Source: Clonostachys chloroleuca (Eukaryota; Ascomycota; Sordariomycetes; Hypocreales; Bionectriaceae). From it: 64,000 nt of DNA. The position numbers were made by a program, and so were the translations under genes. The stretch lies in NCBI GenBank assembly GCA_037952775.1, contig JBANAY010000003.1, positions 28,892,001-28,956,000 of the forward strand, in the 5' to 3' direction. Positions 25,432 to 36,914 of the stretch are shown in pieces. Under the pieces are notes generated by a model, which worked only from the letters and a program-made list of their open reading frames with translations, did no database searches and was not told the DNA's origin. Each line of letters starts with the position of its first letter. Positions within the stretch are counted from its first letter, which is position 1.

Positions 25432-26793
25432 TTGCCACGGTGGGAGAGATGCGCGAGTCGCAAGACGTGGCGTGCAAGGCGGACAAGCCCGAAAAGGAGA
25501 TGCCCGACGTGCCAAGCGGGCCATCCGAGTTGCTCCTCAAATCTCGCGTTTGGACAAGGACAAGTCTCTATTCCTCTCGGAAATGCAGACTTGTTTGAGA
25601 CTCGCGGCTTAGTAGCGGGATTGTGGAAGGCATCAGAGAAGGCCACTTCATTTCCTGTGACAGAGCCATCGTCAGGCAAGGTGCTTAGGTATTGCTCGGG
25701 CTTTCTAAAGCAAGACTTTTCGGATGCAATTGAGGAAGCCGACCGCGGATATCGGAAATCTTGGTCTTCAACTACTGCTGCTGAAAGAGGTCGGCTGCTC
25801 CGGAAACGGTACGAACTGATTATCGAGAATGTAGATGACAGTAAGTATCAAGTTGCGCATGGCCGCCTGACATAGGATATCCAAATGCATACCATGAATC
25901 TCTAGTTACCATTCTCATCTCGCTGGAGAACGGGTAAACTCTACCTGAGGCCCGGGCCGAAATCAACGTAGCAGCATCCTATGTCTCTTGGTTTTCAGAA
26001 GATGCCACAAGGGCTTATGGTAATATAATACCATCTTTATATTCAGGAACAGCAGTCTTGATATTCAAAGAGCTTGTTGGGGTTTATGGAATTGTCACAC
26101 CGTAGAACTTCCCTGCCGCTATAACAACACGAAAAATTGTACCTGCATTTGCAGCGGGGTATGCCGTGGTGATTATGCCTCCGAGCGAGACACCTTCTCT
26201 GCCCTTGCCTTGGCAAAGTTAGCCATACAGGCTAGTATACCAACCTCCATCATCCATGTTGTACCTACTAAAGCTCATCAAGAGTCCCTTAAACTAGTAA
26301 AGAATCCAAAGGTCAAGAAATTAAGTTTTACTGGCTCTACAAGAGTTAGCAAGATACTCACCCACTTAGCTGATAGGATAATAAGGAAGGTCAGCATACA
26401 GTTAGGCGGCAACACACTATTTATTTTTTTTGATAATCCCGATCTAGACCGTGCCGTCGAAGGAACCATGGCATCCAAGTTTAGGTACGCCGGTCAGACA
26501 TGTGTGGTACATAACAACAATTTCTCCCCGAAGATAAGGTAGTTTCTCTCGCGAATAATACTGAGCTGGGACTTAACAGGTATTCCTATTCTAGAGATAT
26601 CAGTCATATTTTACGAGTCGCCCGGAGGCTTAAGTGCGGTATGATTGGTGTCAACACCGGGTTAATAACAGCTTACGAGTTACCGTTTAGAGGTACCAAG
26701 GAAAGTAGCGTGGGAATTGAAGGTTCAATGTATGGCCTCGCAGAGTATTAAAACGTCAAAGGGGTCACGATTGGTGGCATTGTTGGCTATTAA
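25432..26793 (+). pseudogene. Succinate-semialdehyde-type aldehyde dehydrogenase, decayed
   Basis: The order of ALDH segments is clear: ADLFETRGLVAGLWKASEK, TTAAERGRLLRKRYELIIEN, then after an intron EARAEINVAASYVSWFSED, LSFTGSTRVSK, QLGGNTLFIFFDNPDLDRA, SKFRYAGQTC and finally GMIGVNTGLITAYELPFRG. The catalytic Cys in GQTC remains, but the general-base Glu before LGG is Gln (VSIQLGG). In-frame stops occur near 25935 and at 26103-26105 (WNFPAA now *NFPAA, TGG to TAG). More than 100 residues are missing between 26540 and 26590. The final segment ends at 26793. It would have oxidised a small semialdehyde using NAD(P). Confidence 0.85.
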
Positions 26794-27544
26794 AGGAATA
26801 CAGTATATCGCCTGCGTATAAGTAGAAAAAGAACTTGTTTAATATTTTCTTTTGCATTTACTTATTCCGAGGATAGTCGTTCGTGCATAAAGGTCATATT
26901 ATGGTGACGAAGGCCCTCTTGCTAACTAAGACATCTGTAAACCAAAGGGTTTACGCTCAAACACAACTTAGACCAGTAAAGTAGACAGCTTCATTTCCCC
27001 TCTATCTTCCACTTCCTTAAATTTGATATCATATCGTCTTGAGTTCCTCAACCACATAAAATTAGAAGTTAAAGGTTGGGCTCGAGAAGAAAGAGTGGCA
27101 AGAAGTCTTTGTAGTACCTCTTGGGATCTTGTACCTAAGGTATCTTCGTTCTGACTAAACCAACCAAGACCCCAGCATGCGCAGATCATACAATAGTTAT
27201 TTTTCTGCTATTGAATAAAAACCGGGACGTAGGTTGGAAAGATGGGATGTGATGATACGCGATAGCTAGAGAGAACAGGTAACTCCCCATTTCCCATGAT
27301 ATAACCCAGTCGTAGGCCTTTTTCATTTTGGTTTTCATACTGGGCTACATATGAAACTAAGAATATAAATATGAAGAATATATATAAAGCTTATAATAAT
27401 TCTTGCTTATTTTCTACTACTATGCTATTATATTTAAAAAATTAACTATATATTCTTATATTGCTGCTAAGGCTACCTAATTATAACTTAGGATGGAGTA
27501 CTATACTATAAATAAGCCTTTCGTTATAATCAATATATATACAT
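26794..27544. other. Gene-free region turning AT-rich
   Basis: The minus-strand frame at 26968-27189 is not recognisable. The part from 27340 to 27480 is AT-rich, a short spur of low-GC DNA between broken genes. Confidence 0.4.
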
Positions 27545-27845
27545 CGAGCAGGTCAGGTTATCTAGAGGCAATGCTACAGGGGTATCTCCGAGGCGTTGGC
27601 GCGATTAGTCGTAAACCAGCTGATGCCATGTATCTGCTCGGCGCTTATCGCCATAGATGCGTTTGCTTCCATGCAGGAGCGCCATCTCGAGCCATACAGC
27701 CTGCCGGTAAGTGGCTGCAGCTTTCTCGAGGTGTCCGTAACGTCTTCGCCGCCACCAAGCATTTCGTGGGTCAAGGAAATGTTTTACTACAGTCTCTGCG
27801 TATCTCCAGGTCCCCTAGAACAGCGGCACGCAGAGTGGTGAGGAT
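27545..27845 (+). pseudogene. Possible fragment of a Zn2Cys6 regulator (C-terminal domain)
   Basis: Two overlapping frames carry pieces that fit the C-terminal domain of sterol-uptake-type Zn2Cys6 regulators: QLMPCICSALIAIDAFASMQ in one frame and KWLQLSRGVRNVFAATKHFV in the next, in the expected order and spacing. No zinc cluster or stop-free frame accompanies them. This is a weak family assignment. Confidence 0.4.
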
Positions 27846-27916
27846 GACCAGTTGTATACTCATGCGGTTGGCTATATTGAATCAGTGCGGGAGGCAGGCT
27901 GAGAGTAGTAGGACAT

Positions 27917-27975
27917 GCTAATGCTCGCCCGCGGTTTACGGAACTCGTCGGTGAGTGCGAGCCGCGAGCATTAGC
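27917..27975. repeat. 12-bp inverted repeat
   Basis: GCTAATGCTCGC at 27917-27928 is repeated in inverted form at 27964-27975, with a 35-bp spacer. It could be a transposon footprint, a hairpin or a dyad regulator site. Confidence 0.7.
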
Positions 27976-28151
27976 GATCTTGGTGCACTTATTCCCCGTG
28001 GTTGCCGTGTTCTAGCGGTTGTAGTGAATCGGGAATACTCCTCGAAGGGAGATGCTCCTCCCTCAGGCGTACTTGGGCTGGAATGGTAGGATGCGATAGC
28101 ATGGCCTCTTCAACTAGTTTACGAATGATATGATCTTGATCCACTAACCCA

Positions 28152-30330
28152 CTAACTATTATGATAACATGAGCTCATGCGGATGCCAATATACTTGGCA
28201 TTATACAACTTGGAATCACCCCAAGTCTCAACAGTAGGGTGCAAAACAGTGTCGGCGTTCAGAGTGACTCTGATATTACTCTCATTATCAGCGTCCAATT
28301 TCGTCAGAGCGTAGAAGTTGCAAAACTTGCCAGCGGACGGCCTAGACTACTGGTATTCGTAGAAGGTGATGTCGCTTCGACCCTCTGTGAAGGCTATCCA
28401 ATTCGCCTTGTAATTGAAGAACGAACTGTCGAGCCAGCTACGAAAATTGAGCCTGAATCCACGCGTGGTGACGTTGGAGGCCGATACTTCAATGCGATGA
28501 ATGTCTCGCTTGTCCGAGTCAATATGAACCAGTCATACGAGAACCGTTGGCTCCCTGTCGTATGGCCGGCTGAAGAACACCTCTTCGAGCGAAGTCTGTG
28601 AGTTGGAGTTGTCGGGCTCCCGCCACACGTTTCTCCAGCTTGCAGTGACAGGCTTTTTGCCGCACTGAATGTCGGTTTCCTCGGGGCTGATGGCTAAATA
28701 ACAGGCCTCGATCTGCTTCAGATCCGTGGAATCAACCCAGCAGTCCATTGTGATGGTGAAACCATCGTTTTCAATGCCCGTGGGCATGACTTCGGCCCTC
28801 AGGTCGTCACCAATCCCGCAATGCAGCGTCTTGACTCCGGCGACGACTCTGGGAGTTGGCGGCTAAGGAATAGGTGAAGAAACTATCTGAAGGGTTACGA
28901 AAAATGGATTCCTGCGGCATACCAGATTTCGATTGTTCCACCATCCTCCCTTGAGCCAATCGTTTGTATTTGCCCGACCAGAGAAGAAGCGAGGTGGTGC
29001 GACTGCGTACGAGGACATTTCAGACAATTTTTTGCTGACACCTAGAACCTACATGATCGAGTCAACACATAGGTTGCTTGTGTCAATGGGCGGGGTACGG
29101 TATTGACGTGCCTCTTCCAATCGATCGTGTGATTGCTGCATTAGCCCAGAAACAGAGGGCTCTGCACCGGTGAAGACGGCCAATTCCGCAAGGTCATTCA
29201 TGTCAAGAACAAAACCCTCTAGTGCTGTTTGCACTTGCTGAAAGTCTAGAGATGAATTTTGGTCAGTCACAGGCTTGTCTGGCGCGGACACGCAGGTCTC
29301 AAAATTGGCTCGCCAACTCACACGACTTCAACTCTTTCAGTAATAGAGGAATCTTCACAGCTGAGTTTTTCATGTCGTTTTCCCAAGACGCGACAAGTTT
29401 CTTGAACCAAAGGCTCTCTCTGTCTCCTTCGCTGGGAGCAATGCGAAACAACTCCTCGTCGCTGATGTTATGTAAATCTACTGTGGGCATGGGGAAAATC
29501 GTCTTAGGGGTCGACCCTGCAACCTGTGGACTACGAGATTAGAGCGCGGGGCTTCAATACCAGTGATAACTTAGCAACTTGCATTGTCGAGAAAGTCGAT
29601 TGCTTTTTGAATCTTTTCTTTCCCCGTGGCCACAAGCTCAATGAGCCTGTTTGCTTCATCAGCCACATGTGCCCACTCAGCTGTCCAAGTCAATTTGGAC
29701 CGCACGCAGTTGAACTGTGCCGTGAACTCGTTTTACGGGCTCAGGTAGGCTTCTAAAGGACGAAGACAGCCCAGCCGGATCAGCTCCGATTGAACAAGTC
29801 CGTTTCAACGCAAGGGGCAGGGCCGGTGACAAGGATACGTACCAACAAGCTTAATAAACGCGGGCAACTCCGTGGCCCATTTGTATTTCGCCTTTGAAAA
29901 TTGGTCCAAATTGGTAAGATCGTCTATCAAAGTCGTGTCATTACCCCAATGGAAATGACCCATAGCACGCTTCCAATGATAGAACTGGTGGTCATTGAAG
30001 ACACCAAAAGCCAGTAGCGCATAGAGCTTATCACATGGGTCTGTAGCTTCAAAATCCGTATAGATATACTTAAAGAGGCTGAATAGCCCAAACTATATAA
30101 TAATTATCTCTTACTCTAATAGTAACTTTTTAAAGAAACTAAGAGTATTATTTTTATTATATATTCTAAACTCCTAAATACCCCTCTGTAAGTAGCTACT
30201 ATCGCTTATTCAAGATAGGGCCAGTCTATTAAAGAAGTATATACTATCTTTAAGAACCCTTCCTAGGATAGAAAAGTAAAAGACTTCCTCTATATAATCT
30301 TCCTTAGTATTAAAGGTTATAGACCTATAA
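28152..30330 (-). pseudogene. H-type lectin repeat protein with HET-like upstream part, half RIP-mutated
   Basis: Minus strand. The C-terminal part has three H-type lectin-like repeats: TPRVVAGVKTLHCGIGDDLR...CYLAI, SRPYDREPTVLV...FRSWLDSSFFNYKANWIAF, and FYALTKLDADNESNIRV...ETWGDSKLYNAKY. Upstream exons are helical and unrecognised. The most N-terminal clear exon reads TDFEATDPCDKLYALLAFG, resembling the DPRDKIYALLGL motif of HET-domain proteins. Going upstream past 30085, the same frame continues into AT-rich DNA with TAG, TAA and TGA at likely Trp or Gln positions, to about 30330. Further stops lie at 28533-28535 (TGA) and 28347-28349 (TAG). A 61-bp intron explains the TAG before PPTPRVV. 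HET proteins trigger allorecognition cell death; the lectin repeats would bind sugars. Domain calls are by motif only. Confidence 0.65.
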
Positions 30331-31510
30331 ATAGTCTTATTAAAAGAGCCCCTAAATTAATTCTAGTAATCTAAGATAGAGTATTTTATCCTGATATTCT
30401 TATATAGAATAGTAAGCTTTCTAAGAACTAATTTCCCTTTTAGAGTACTTATATTATATAACCTACTAGTAGTAGATAGTATAGAACTTATACTTAGACT
30501 TATAAGTTTATAAAATATCTTATTACTAGGATCTCCTGGGTAGCTTATATAGAAATTTATAAAGCTATCTAAAGATATATAGCTCTATAACAGAATCTAT
30601 AATACTATTAATTAGGTTCTAAGGTAGGGTATATTCTATACTAATCTATCTAGAAGTATTATTTTCTATATATCTATAAGATATATAGTATCTTTATATT
30701 CTTACTATTATAGAAGCTCTTTTATATTATCTATAATATATTAAATATAATATAACTTCTTATTTAATAAAGCTATAGAGCAGTATAAGTATTCTTCTAA
30801 TAAGTAGAACTAATAAATAAAGATTTAATTAATTCTATTATTTTTTACTAAGTAGTTAATATTTATTAATAACTTCTAGCTAAAGTTAAAAGAACTATTA
30901 GTAATAAGTTTCTATTTATCTTCTAATTCTATAGAAAGTCCTAGAATAATAAGTATTCTATTAGGATTAATCTTATTATATATAGTACTATAGTATTCCT
31001 AATAGATAAGCTTTTTACTAAAATATATTATATATAGTAAAAGCAGATATTTATAAAATACTTTTACTCTCTATACTAATAGCTCTTTATAAAATCTCTG
31101 AGTACTAACTCCCCTTTTCTTAACCTTCTATATATATAGTATAATATTAGTAGAGTTAATAGGAAAGTTAAGAACTATTAGTATAATAAGATAAGAATTA
31201 TACCTTATAAAGAGCCCAGAATAAGGGTTGAGGGAGCTTACTATACTAATACTAATAAAAGCCTGAGAGAAAATTTAGATAACTTAATTTATATTAGAGA
31301 CTCTATTAGGTTTATTATCTTAGAGAATACAAGTTTATTAATCTATAGATATAAAAGGCTCAGGTAATCCAGAATTATAAAAGTATTATAGTAAGTTGAA
31401 GGTAGTAGTAATAAAAGCTGTAGTTTAGAAAATAATACTAGTATTAATTTGGTAAGCTGAAACCTATTACTATTATAAGTATAGCTTATTAAATAAATAG
31501 TAACTTTTTT
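30331..31510. other. AT-rich RIP-decayed DNA, possibly 5' part of the lectin gene
   Basis: There is no ATG-initiated frame. Minus-strand translation shows long stretches broken mainly by TAA and TAG, as expected from RIP-mutated coding DNA, so the neighbouring gene may extend here. I could not assign domains. Confidence 0.45.
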
Positions 31511-31640
31511 ATAGATATATTAAAATTTTTAACTAATAGATTAATAGATCCTTAGTAATAGATCCTACCCCTTACCTTTTAGTAGTATAAAAATTCTCCT
31601 ACTAAATTTTAATAGATTCTACTAGGAACTATTATAGAAT
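31511..31640. repeat. Dispersed repeat R, copy B
   Basis: Nearly identical to 8880-9011 over the core from ACTAATAGATTAATAGATCC to CTACTAGGAACTATTATAGA, in the same orientation. It is less mutated than copy C at 47571-47705. Confidence 0.75.
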
Positions 31641-32469
31641 AACTATTAGGATTATTATAGAGGGTATATATATAATACTGGGGTAGCTATATAGAAAAGG
31701 AAAAGAGGGATATTATAGTAGTATAGAACAGGGTTTAATATAGGTAGAGTATATATCTATAATTACTTATTACTAGGGGTAACTATATTAATAAGCAGGG
31801 AAACCTAATAATAAAATATATATATATCTAGACTAATATATATAGTATATCTTTTTAATAAAGATATAAGAAATTAGAATTATATATATTTATTTCTTAT
31901 ACTTATAGAGGTTATAAAGGGTCTATAATTATAAGGGTTATTTATATAGAATAAAAAAATAAAAGACTGCCTGTATTAGTATACTAAATACTACTAACTA
32001 GTAGTTACTAGCTGGAAGCTAGAAGCAGAGCGGTTTACTTAGTTAGGACTGCTTTCGAACTGTATTTATAACCAGTTTACTTCTATAGCTAGGATAGTAA
32101 CTTAATCAATTACTTTTAACCTATCTACTCTATAGTATATACTTTAGAAAAGCCTTCTAATAAGAATTAATAAAAATTAATATTTATTTTCTATTAATTT
32201 TATACTTTTAATTTCTTAATTTTAAAATTAATAAAAATTAATAATTTATTTTTAATTTCTTAATTTTAGAGTTAATAAAAGTTAATAGTTTATTTTTATA
32301 TTTTTAATTTCTTAACTCTAGAATTAATAAAAATTAATAGCTTACTTTTATATTCTTAATTTCTTAACTCCAGGATTAATAATAATTAATAGCTTATTTT
32401 TATATAATTAATTTCTTAATTCTAGGCTTAATTTTTTTTTTCTTTTAAAATTTATTAAGATTCTAATCC
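31641..32469. other. AT-rich RIP-decayed DNA with tandem repeat
   Basis: No ATG-started frame is present. The right part holds the 52-bp tandem repeat. RIP character ends abruptly near 32465. Confidence 0.6.
32168..32427. repeat. AT-rich tandem repeat, about 52-bp unit, five copies
   Basis: Units beginning TTAATAAAAATTAATA recur near 32168, 32228, 32272, 32324 and 32376. Each ends with a run like AATTTCTTAA and a short CT-A-G tail. Unit length varies between 44 and 60 bp. Confidence 0.8.
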
Positions 32470-33433
32470 TAACCTGATACCTATTGTACGGTCCAGCTCC
32501 TAGTATGGACCCGAGCGAAAGTGTTGAGCAATACCATTAAAGTCGGAACACTTTTGAGCTCAGACTGGACTTTCTCGGGGACGGAAAGGGAGTTGTAGTC
32601 TGCAGTTTGTGTGGAGCAATGGGATGGTGGTTACTAATGTGAAGGCGGTTCCAAGGAACCATGCTGACAAAATGGAACCACCATCCTATCAGCCAGCACT
32701 AGGGCGAGGACTATCTAACCCACTTCCTCATTTGGCATGACGAAAGCGGAGTATAAAATTCACGGCCTATAGACTTTACTTAGACTGAAAGTTAGTGGAC
32801 GCAGAAGACGTATGTCACCTGTCGTGGCTGCCATGACGGAACCTCTGTTGGACGAGGGCTGCTTTGGAAGCAATTGCAGCCCGCCCCACAGGCATGCTGT
32901 TCCAAACTTCATTGGTGGCGTTGTAAGAGTTTGACGCCTTATTGTACAACCAAAAGTTCCGTCTCTAATATTACTGAGAATCAATCTCTGGGTGTTAGGC
33001 ATAAGCGTTCCGCGGTCGCGATCTCATAGAGGGGCAGCTATAAAATAGAGAAAATTCTTCTCGAGTAATTGTTCATCATCTGTTAAAAGTTAACGCAGCA
33101 AACAGATCAGCGCCCGCAACTTGTGAACAATCTTTATTTGTTTTAGCTAATGCCGTAAGCAAGGGATATCCCAAGGTCAGGCCACACACATGGTTTACGT
33201 CACACAGCTTTTTTACATAAACTACGATCTATACCCAAACCTTTACACTATTAAAACTTAAAATTCCACACATACAGCCTAGGCGTAGGCATTAACGCCG
33301 CCAAAAACCCTAATAAGGGCTGGCCAACATATAACTCGGCCATGGCCCCCGGGTGCTCGTAGCTTGCAACGAACAATCTTTATATTCCACTTTCAAAACT
33401 TTCTTTCATATTCACACGCCCGTACATGCCATC
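32470..33433. other. Balanced-composition gene-free region upstream of the SDR gene
   Basis: RIP character is absent. I recognise no protein in any frame. The part next to 33434 is presumably the promoter of the SDR gene; a TATATAA-like stretch occurs near 33330. Confidence 0.5.
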
Positions 33434-34287
33434 ATGTCGCCAGACACACTTTCATTGGCTTCTAAAGTCGCGATTGTTACCGGCTCTGGTCGTGAAAATG
33501 GCATTGGGGCAGCTATTGCTCGAGCACTTGCCCGCAACGGTGCTGCGGTTACCATCCACTATGTCTCAGACTCCTCAGCCTCACGAGCCGCCAAAGTAGC
33601 GCAGGGGATTCGCGACAATGGAGGCAAGGCAACTGTGGTCCAGGCGGATGTCAGTTTGGCAGACGGCGCGAAGAAAATCGTGGCTGCTACATTGGAAGCA
33701 TTCGGGGTCGATAACATCGACATTCTTGGCAAGTCATAAGTTTACCTGAATAAGAAGAGCGAAGCTGACCATATAAAACAGTAAATAACGCGGGAGGAAA
33801 TAAACTTGGACGTCTTCTGGATGTATCACCGGAAGAGCTGGGCTGGAGCTTTGCCCTCAATACGTTTGGGCCTCTCTACATGGCGCAAGCCGTCGTTGAA
33901 CAAGGGAAGATGCCACAAGGCGGCCGCATCATCAACATCGGCACGGCAGGGTCCAAAATGGGCGCAAGTGGACTGGGTAGCTATCTCATCAGCAAGGCAG
34001 CCCTAGACAGTATGACGGAAATTTTGGCCCAAGAGCTTGGTCGGACCCATGACATTACGGTCAACACAGTTGCTCCAGGTCCTGTCAAGACTGACTTGCT
34101 CATGGAGACTAATAAGGTCCTTGGGGTAGATTTTACGGAGTTATTGAAAGCTAAGCAAAGAGGCTCTGATCGTCTTGCGGATCCAGAGGATATAGCAGAT
34201 GTGGTGGCCTGGGTTGCGAGTGAAAAGGCAAGGTGGATTACAGCGCAGTTCATCTCGGCCAGCTCTGGGCTTACTGGAACCATGTAA
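33434..34287 (+). CDS. Short-chain dehydrogenase/reductase (classical SDR), intact
   Basis: Two exons, 33434-33728 and 33782-34287, join to 266 residues. The Rossmann signature is TGSGRENGIG, followed by VTIHYVSDSS. The NNAG motif is created exactly by splicing (IDIL joins VNNAGGN). The active-site Tyr and Lys lie in YLISKAA, and NTVAPGPVKTDL follows as in classical SDRs. The C-terminal WITAQFISASSGL is the form seen in fungal polyketide-type reductases such as tetrahydroxynaphthalene or versicolorin reductases. The intron starts with GC, not GT (GCAAGT...ACAG, 53 bp). It would reduce a ketone with NADPH; the substrate is unknown. The gene stands alone in a small island between two RIP blocks. 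Confidence 0.9.
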
Positions 34288-34990
34288 AACTCGCAGTTGT
34301 AGTTGAAAAAAGAGTTTTCTATATAATCCGAATATGACATCGCGGGGGCTGATGACTTTTGTCCGTGCTATCATGCAGTATGTTACCTGCTCGTGCCTAT
34401 GTATAGAAGCTCAGATAGCGGGTGAAACTTTGATTACATAGAAAGGAGACCTATGAAATCTCTACATAGTTACTTCGAACATTAAATGTTCATTCTGACT
34501 GGGGCGTAATGGGGAAGAGCTTGTTAACGACATTCGTAGGATTCGTACTTTGCCTTCAGCGTTGCCAATCGCTTATAGTTCCCCCCATAGTTTCTCGTGG
34601 ATATTCGTTACCCTTGGCATAATTGCAGCTGCACAAAAAGCTTATAGCAAGACATCATAGTGAAATTTGAGGGTGGAGGGTAGGGTCAACTTTGTGCATG
34701 GTCGATGCATGCCCTGCAATCGAGGTAAGGGTCAGAGTGGAGATATGAATAGATTGCCCAGACCCATGGAGGGGGATGGAAGGATGGGAGGATGTAGGCC
34801 CTGCAGGGCATGGGTAGTCCAGGGAAGTGCAGGGTGTTGAGAGCAACCACACAAGGCATCTAGCTTCGCGAGGCCTCCTTTAAGCACGAGCAAGAAGTTG
34901 CAAGGCTTTAGGGAGATCGCTATAGAGAGTATCACAGCCTAGGAGCGCAGGCAGGGGACTAGCTGTCTTAAAGATAGTTAGCTAGTAATA
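34288..34990. other. Gene-free region
   Basis: Balanced composition up to about 34940, then increasingly AT-rich. No domain was recognised; the purine-rich 34670-34830 tract yields only low-complexity frames. Confidence 0.5.
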
Positions 34991-34995
34991 AGAAT

Positions 34996-35053
34996 AGCGT
35001 GAAAATAGCTATATTACCTTCGCGCTGGAACTTAGGTAATATATCCTCACGCT
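34996..35053. repeat. Imperfect inverted repeat at a RIP boundary
   Basis: AGCGTGA and ATATTACCT on the left are mirrored by AGGTAATAT and TCACGCT on the right, about 20-24 bp per arm with a short GC-rich loop. It sits where balanced DNA gives way to RIP DNA and could be the end of a foldback or MITE-like element. Confidence 0.55.
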
Positions 35054-35599
35054 AAATTAGAACATATATATAGGTCCTAGCTACTATCTTGTGAAAGCTT
35101 TAACAAGCTATTCTAAATAGCTAACTTAATAGTTAAAATTTAGAGTATAATTAACTTATACTATTATATCTCTTTATACTTATAATTAAGAAGAGAGAGT
35201 ATCTAAAATACTATAGTATATATTCCCTAACATTTTATAGCATAAGGAAAGTTTATTAATAACTAATAAATAAGTAATAACCTTAGTATATATATATATA
35301 TTTATTTTATTTATTTAGATACTCTTTTAGATAGTTATTAATAAATGTATTTATAATATAATTATTACTATCTTTATTAAAATTAGCTTCTTAGTATTTA
35401 TATATTAATAATAACTTATATAGTATTAAGATAATCTAATTACTCTACTTAGAATAATTCTACTTAATTATACTCTTAATCTATCTTAGACTCTATATAG
35501 TATAAATTATCTAATTATTATATTTTAATAACTCTCATTTAGATAATTATCTTATCTTAATTACTATATAATAACAAAAAGATATTTTTTTTTATTAGT

Positions 35600-36640
35600 T
35601 TTACTATAAATAAGAATATATTCTAAGATCAGATAATATATAATCTAATATATATTTTTTAAGAATATAATTAGTAGTCTATATCTAAACCTTTAATACT
35701 ATAAGATAAAGTTAAAATATTATACTTTTAGCCTAGGTATAGATATTAATCTTATAAAAACTCTAGTAATAGGAGGTATTTATATAGTACAGCTAGATAT
35801 ATAAATACCCCGGCTATAGCTATAGCCCCTAAGGGGGGAAGCTTATTATCTAATAATAATAACTATATTTTCTTTCTAACTTAAAGCTTATTATAATTAA
35901 TTAATTAATTATATTCTATTAATTAATTACTTAATTAATTAATTACTAGATATTTTAAATAGTTATAATATCTAATATATATACTAATCTCTTAGAGTCT
36001 AATTAATACTTCTAATAAGATCTTTAAAATAATAATAATAATTATCTAAGGTAATCTAATATAATTATTTACTAAATATATTTATAATATACCTCTCTGA
36101 TTAGTTAAAGATCTATTTATAATAATAAAGCTGCTCTTAATATTATAGATCTAGTAGCTATATCTGCTTAATCTATTACTTTATATAGCTTACTATCTAT
36201 AACTACTACTATAGGAACTTATAGAAAATTAAGATAAACTTAAGTAAATATTATATCTTAAGAATAGCTATCCTCTTATATAGCCCTACTATAGTCTAAT
36301 ATATAACTTATAGTTTTAGTATATTATATATTATATTAAGATAATTAGAATAGAGATAGCTCTTAAAAATTAATTATTTAAGCTTTATATTTTTTTTAAT
36401 TATATTTAGATTAGATAATATATTATTTATATTAGATTAGAGTATATTAGAGTTTATTTTAATTTAATCTAAAATTATATATATTTAGAACTAAGAAAAG
36501 TTAGTTATTTAAAGTTATTAATTATTTTACTTCTATAAGTATAGTATATATTTATAGCTATAGAATATTTTTACTAGAAATAATATAGATTTAATATTAA
36601 TCTAATACCTATTTATATATAATTAGTTATATTATATAAT
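35600..36640. repeat. Unclassified repeat X, copy 1
   Basis: It shares an ordered series of segments with 38335-39011, for example TATTCTAAGATCAG near the start and TAGTATATTATATATTAT near 36330. It interrupts element 3 between its LTR and gag. It has no open frame and the element class is unknown. Confidence 0.55.
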
Positions 36641-36914
36641 AAATAAAAAGATATAATAATTATAATAATATAATAAGCTATTATAAATACTAACCTCTAT
36701 ACTTAAACTATAATTATAGTTTATAGAAGAGAGTTAAAATAACTACTTAAGCTATTACTAAGATATTTAATAGAATCTAGATAAAGCTTTAAGGATTTAT
36801 TATATAACTTTAAATATATTTTAATTATTTCTCTATTATTCTTAATATTAATAATAAATAAGTTATTTATATCTATTTATAACTTAAGGGAATTATATAT
36901 AGTTAGTTTAAACC

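Noticed and set aside
28870..28935. TAG stop before the first lectin repeat
   Set aside because: A 61-bp intron (GTATGC...CCTTAG) removes it and keeps the frame; the later TGA (28533) and TAG (28347) are not explained this way.
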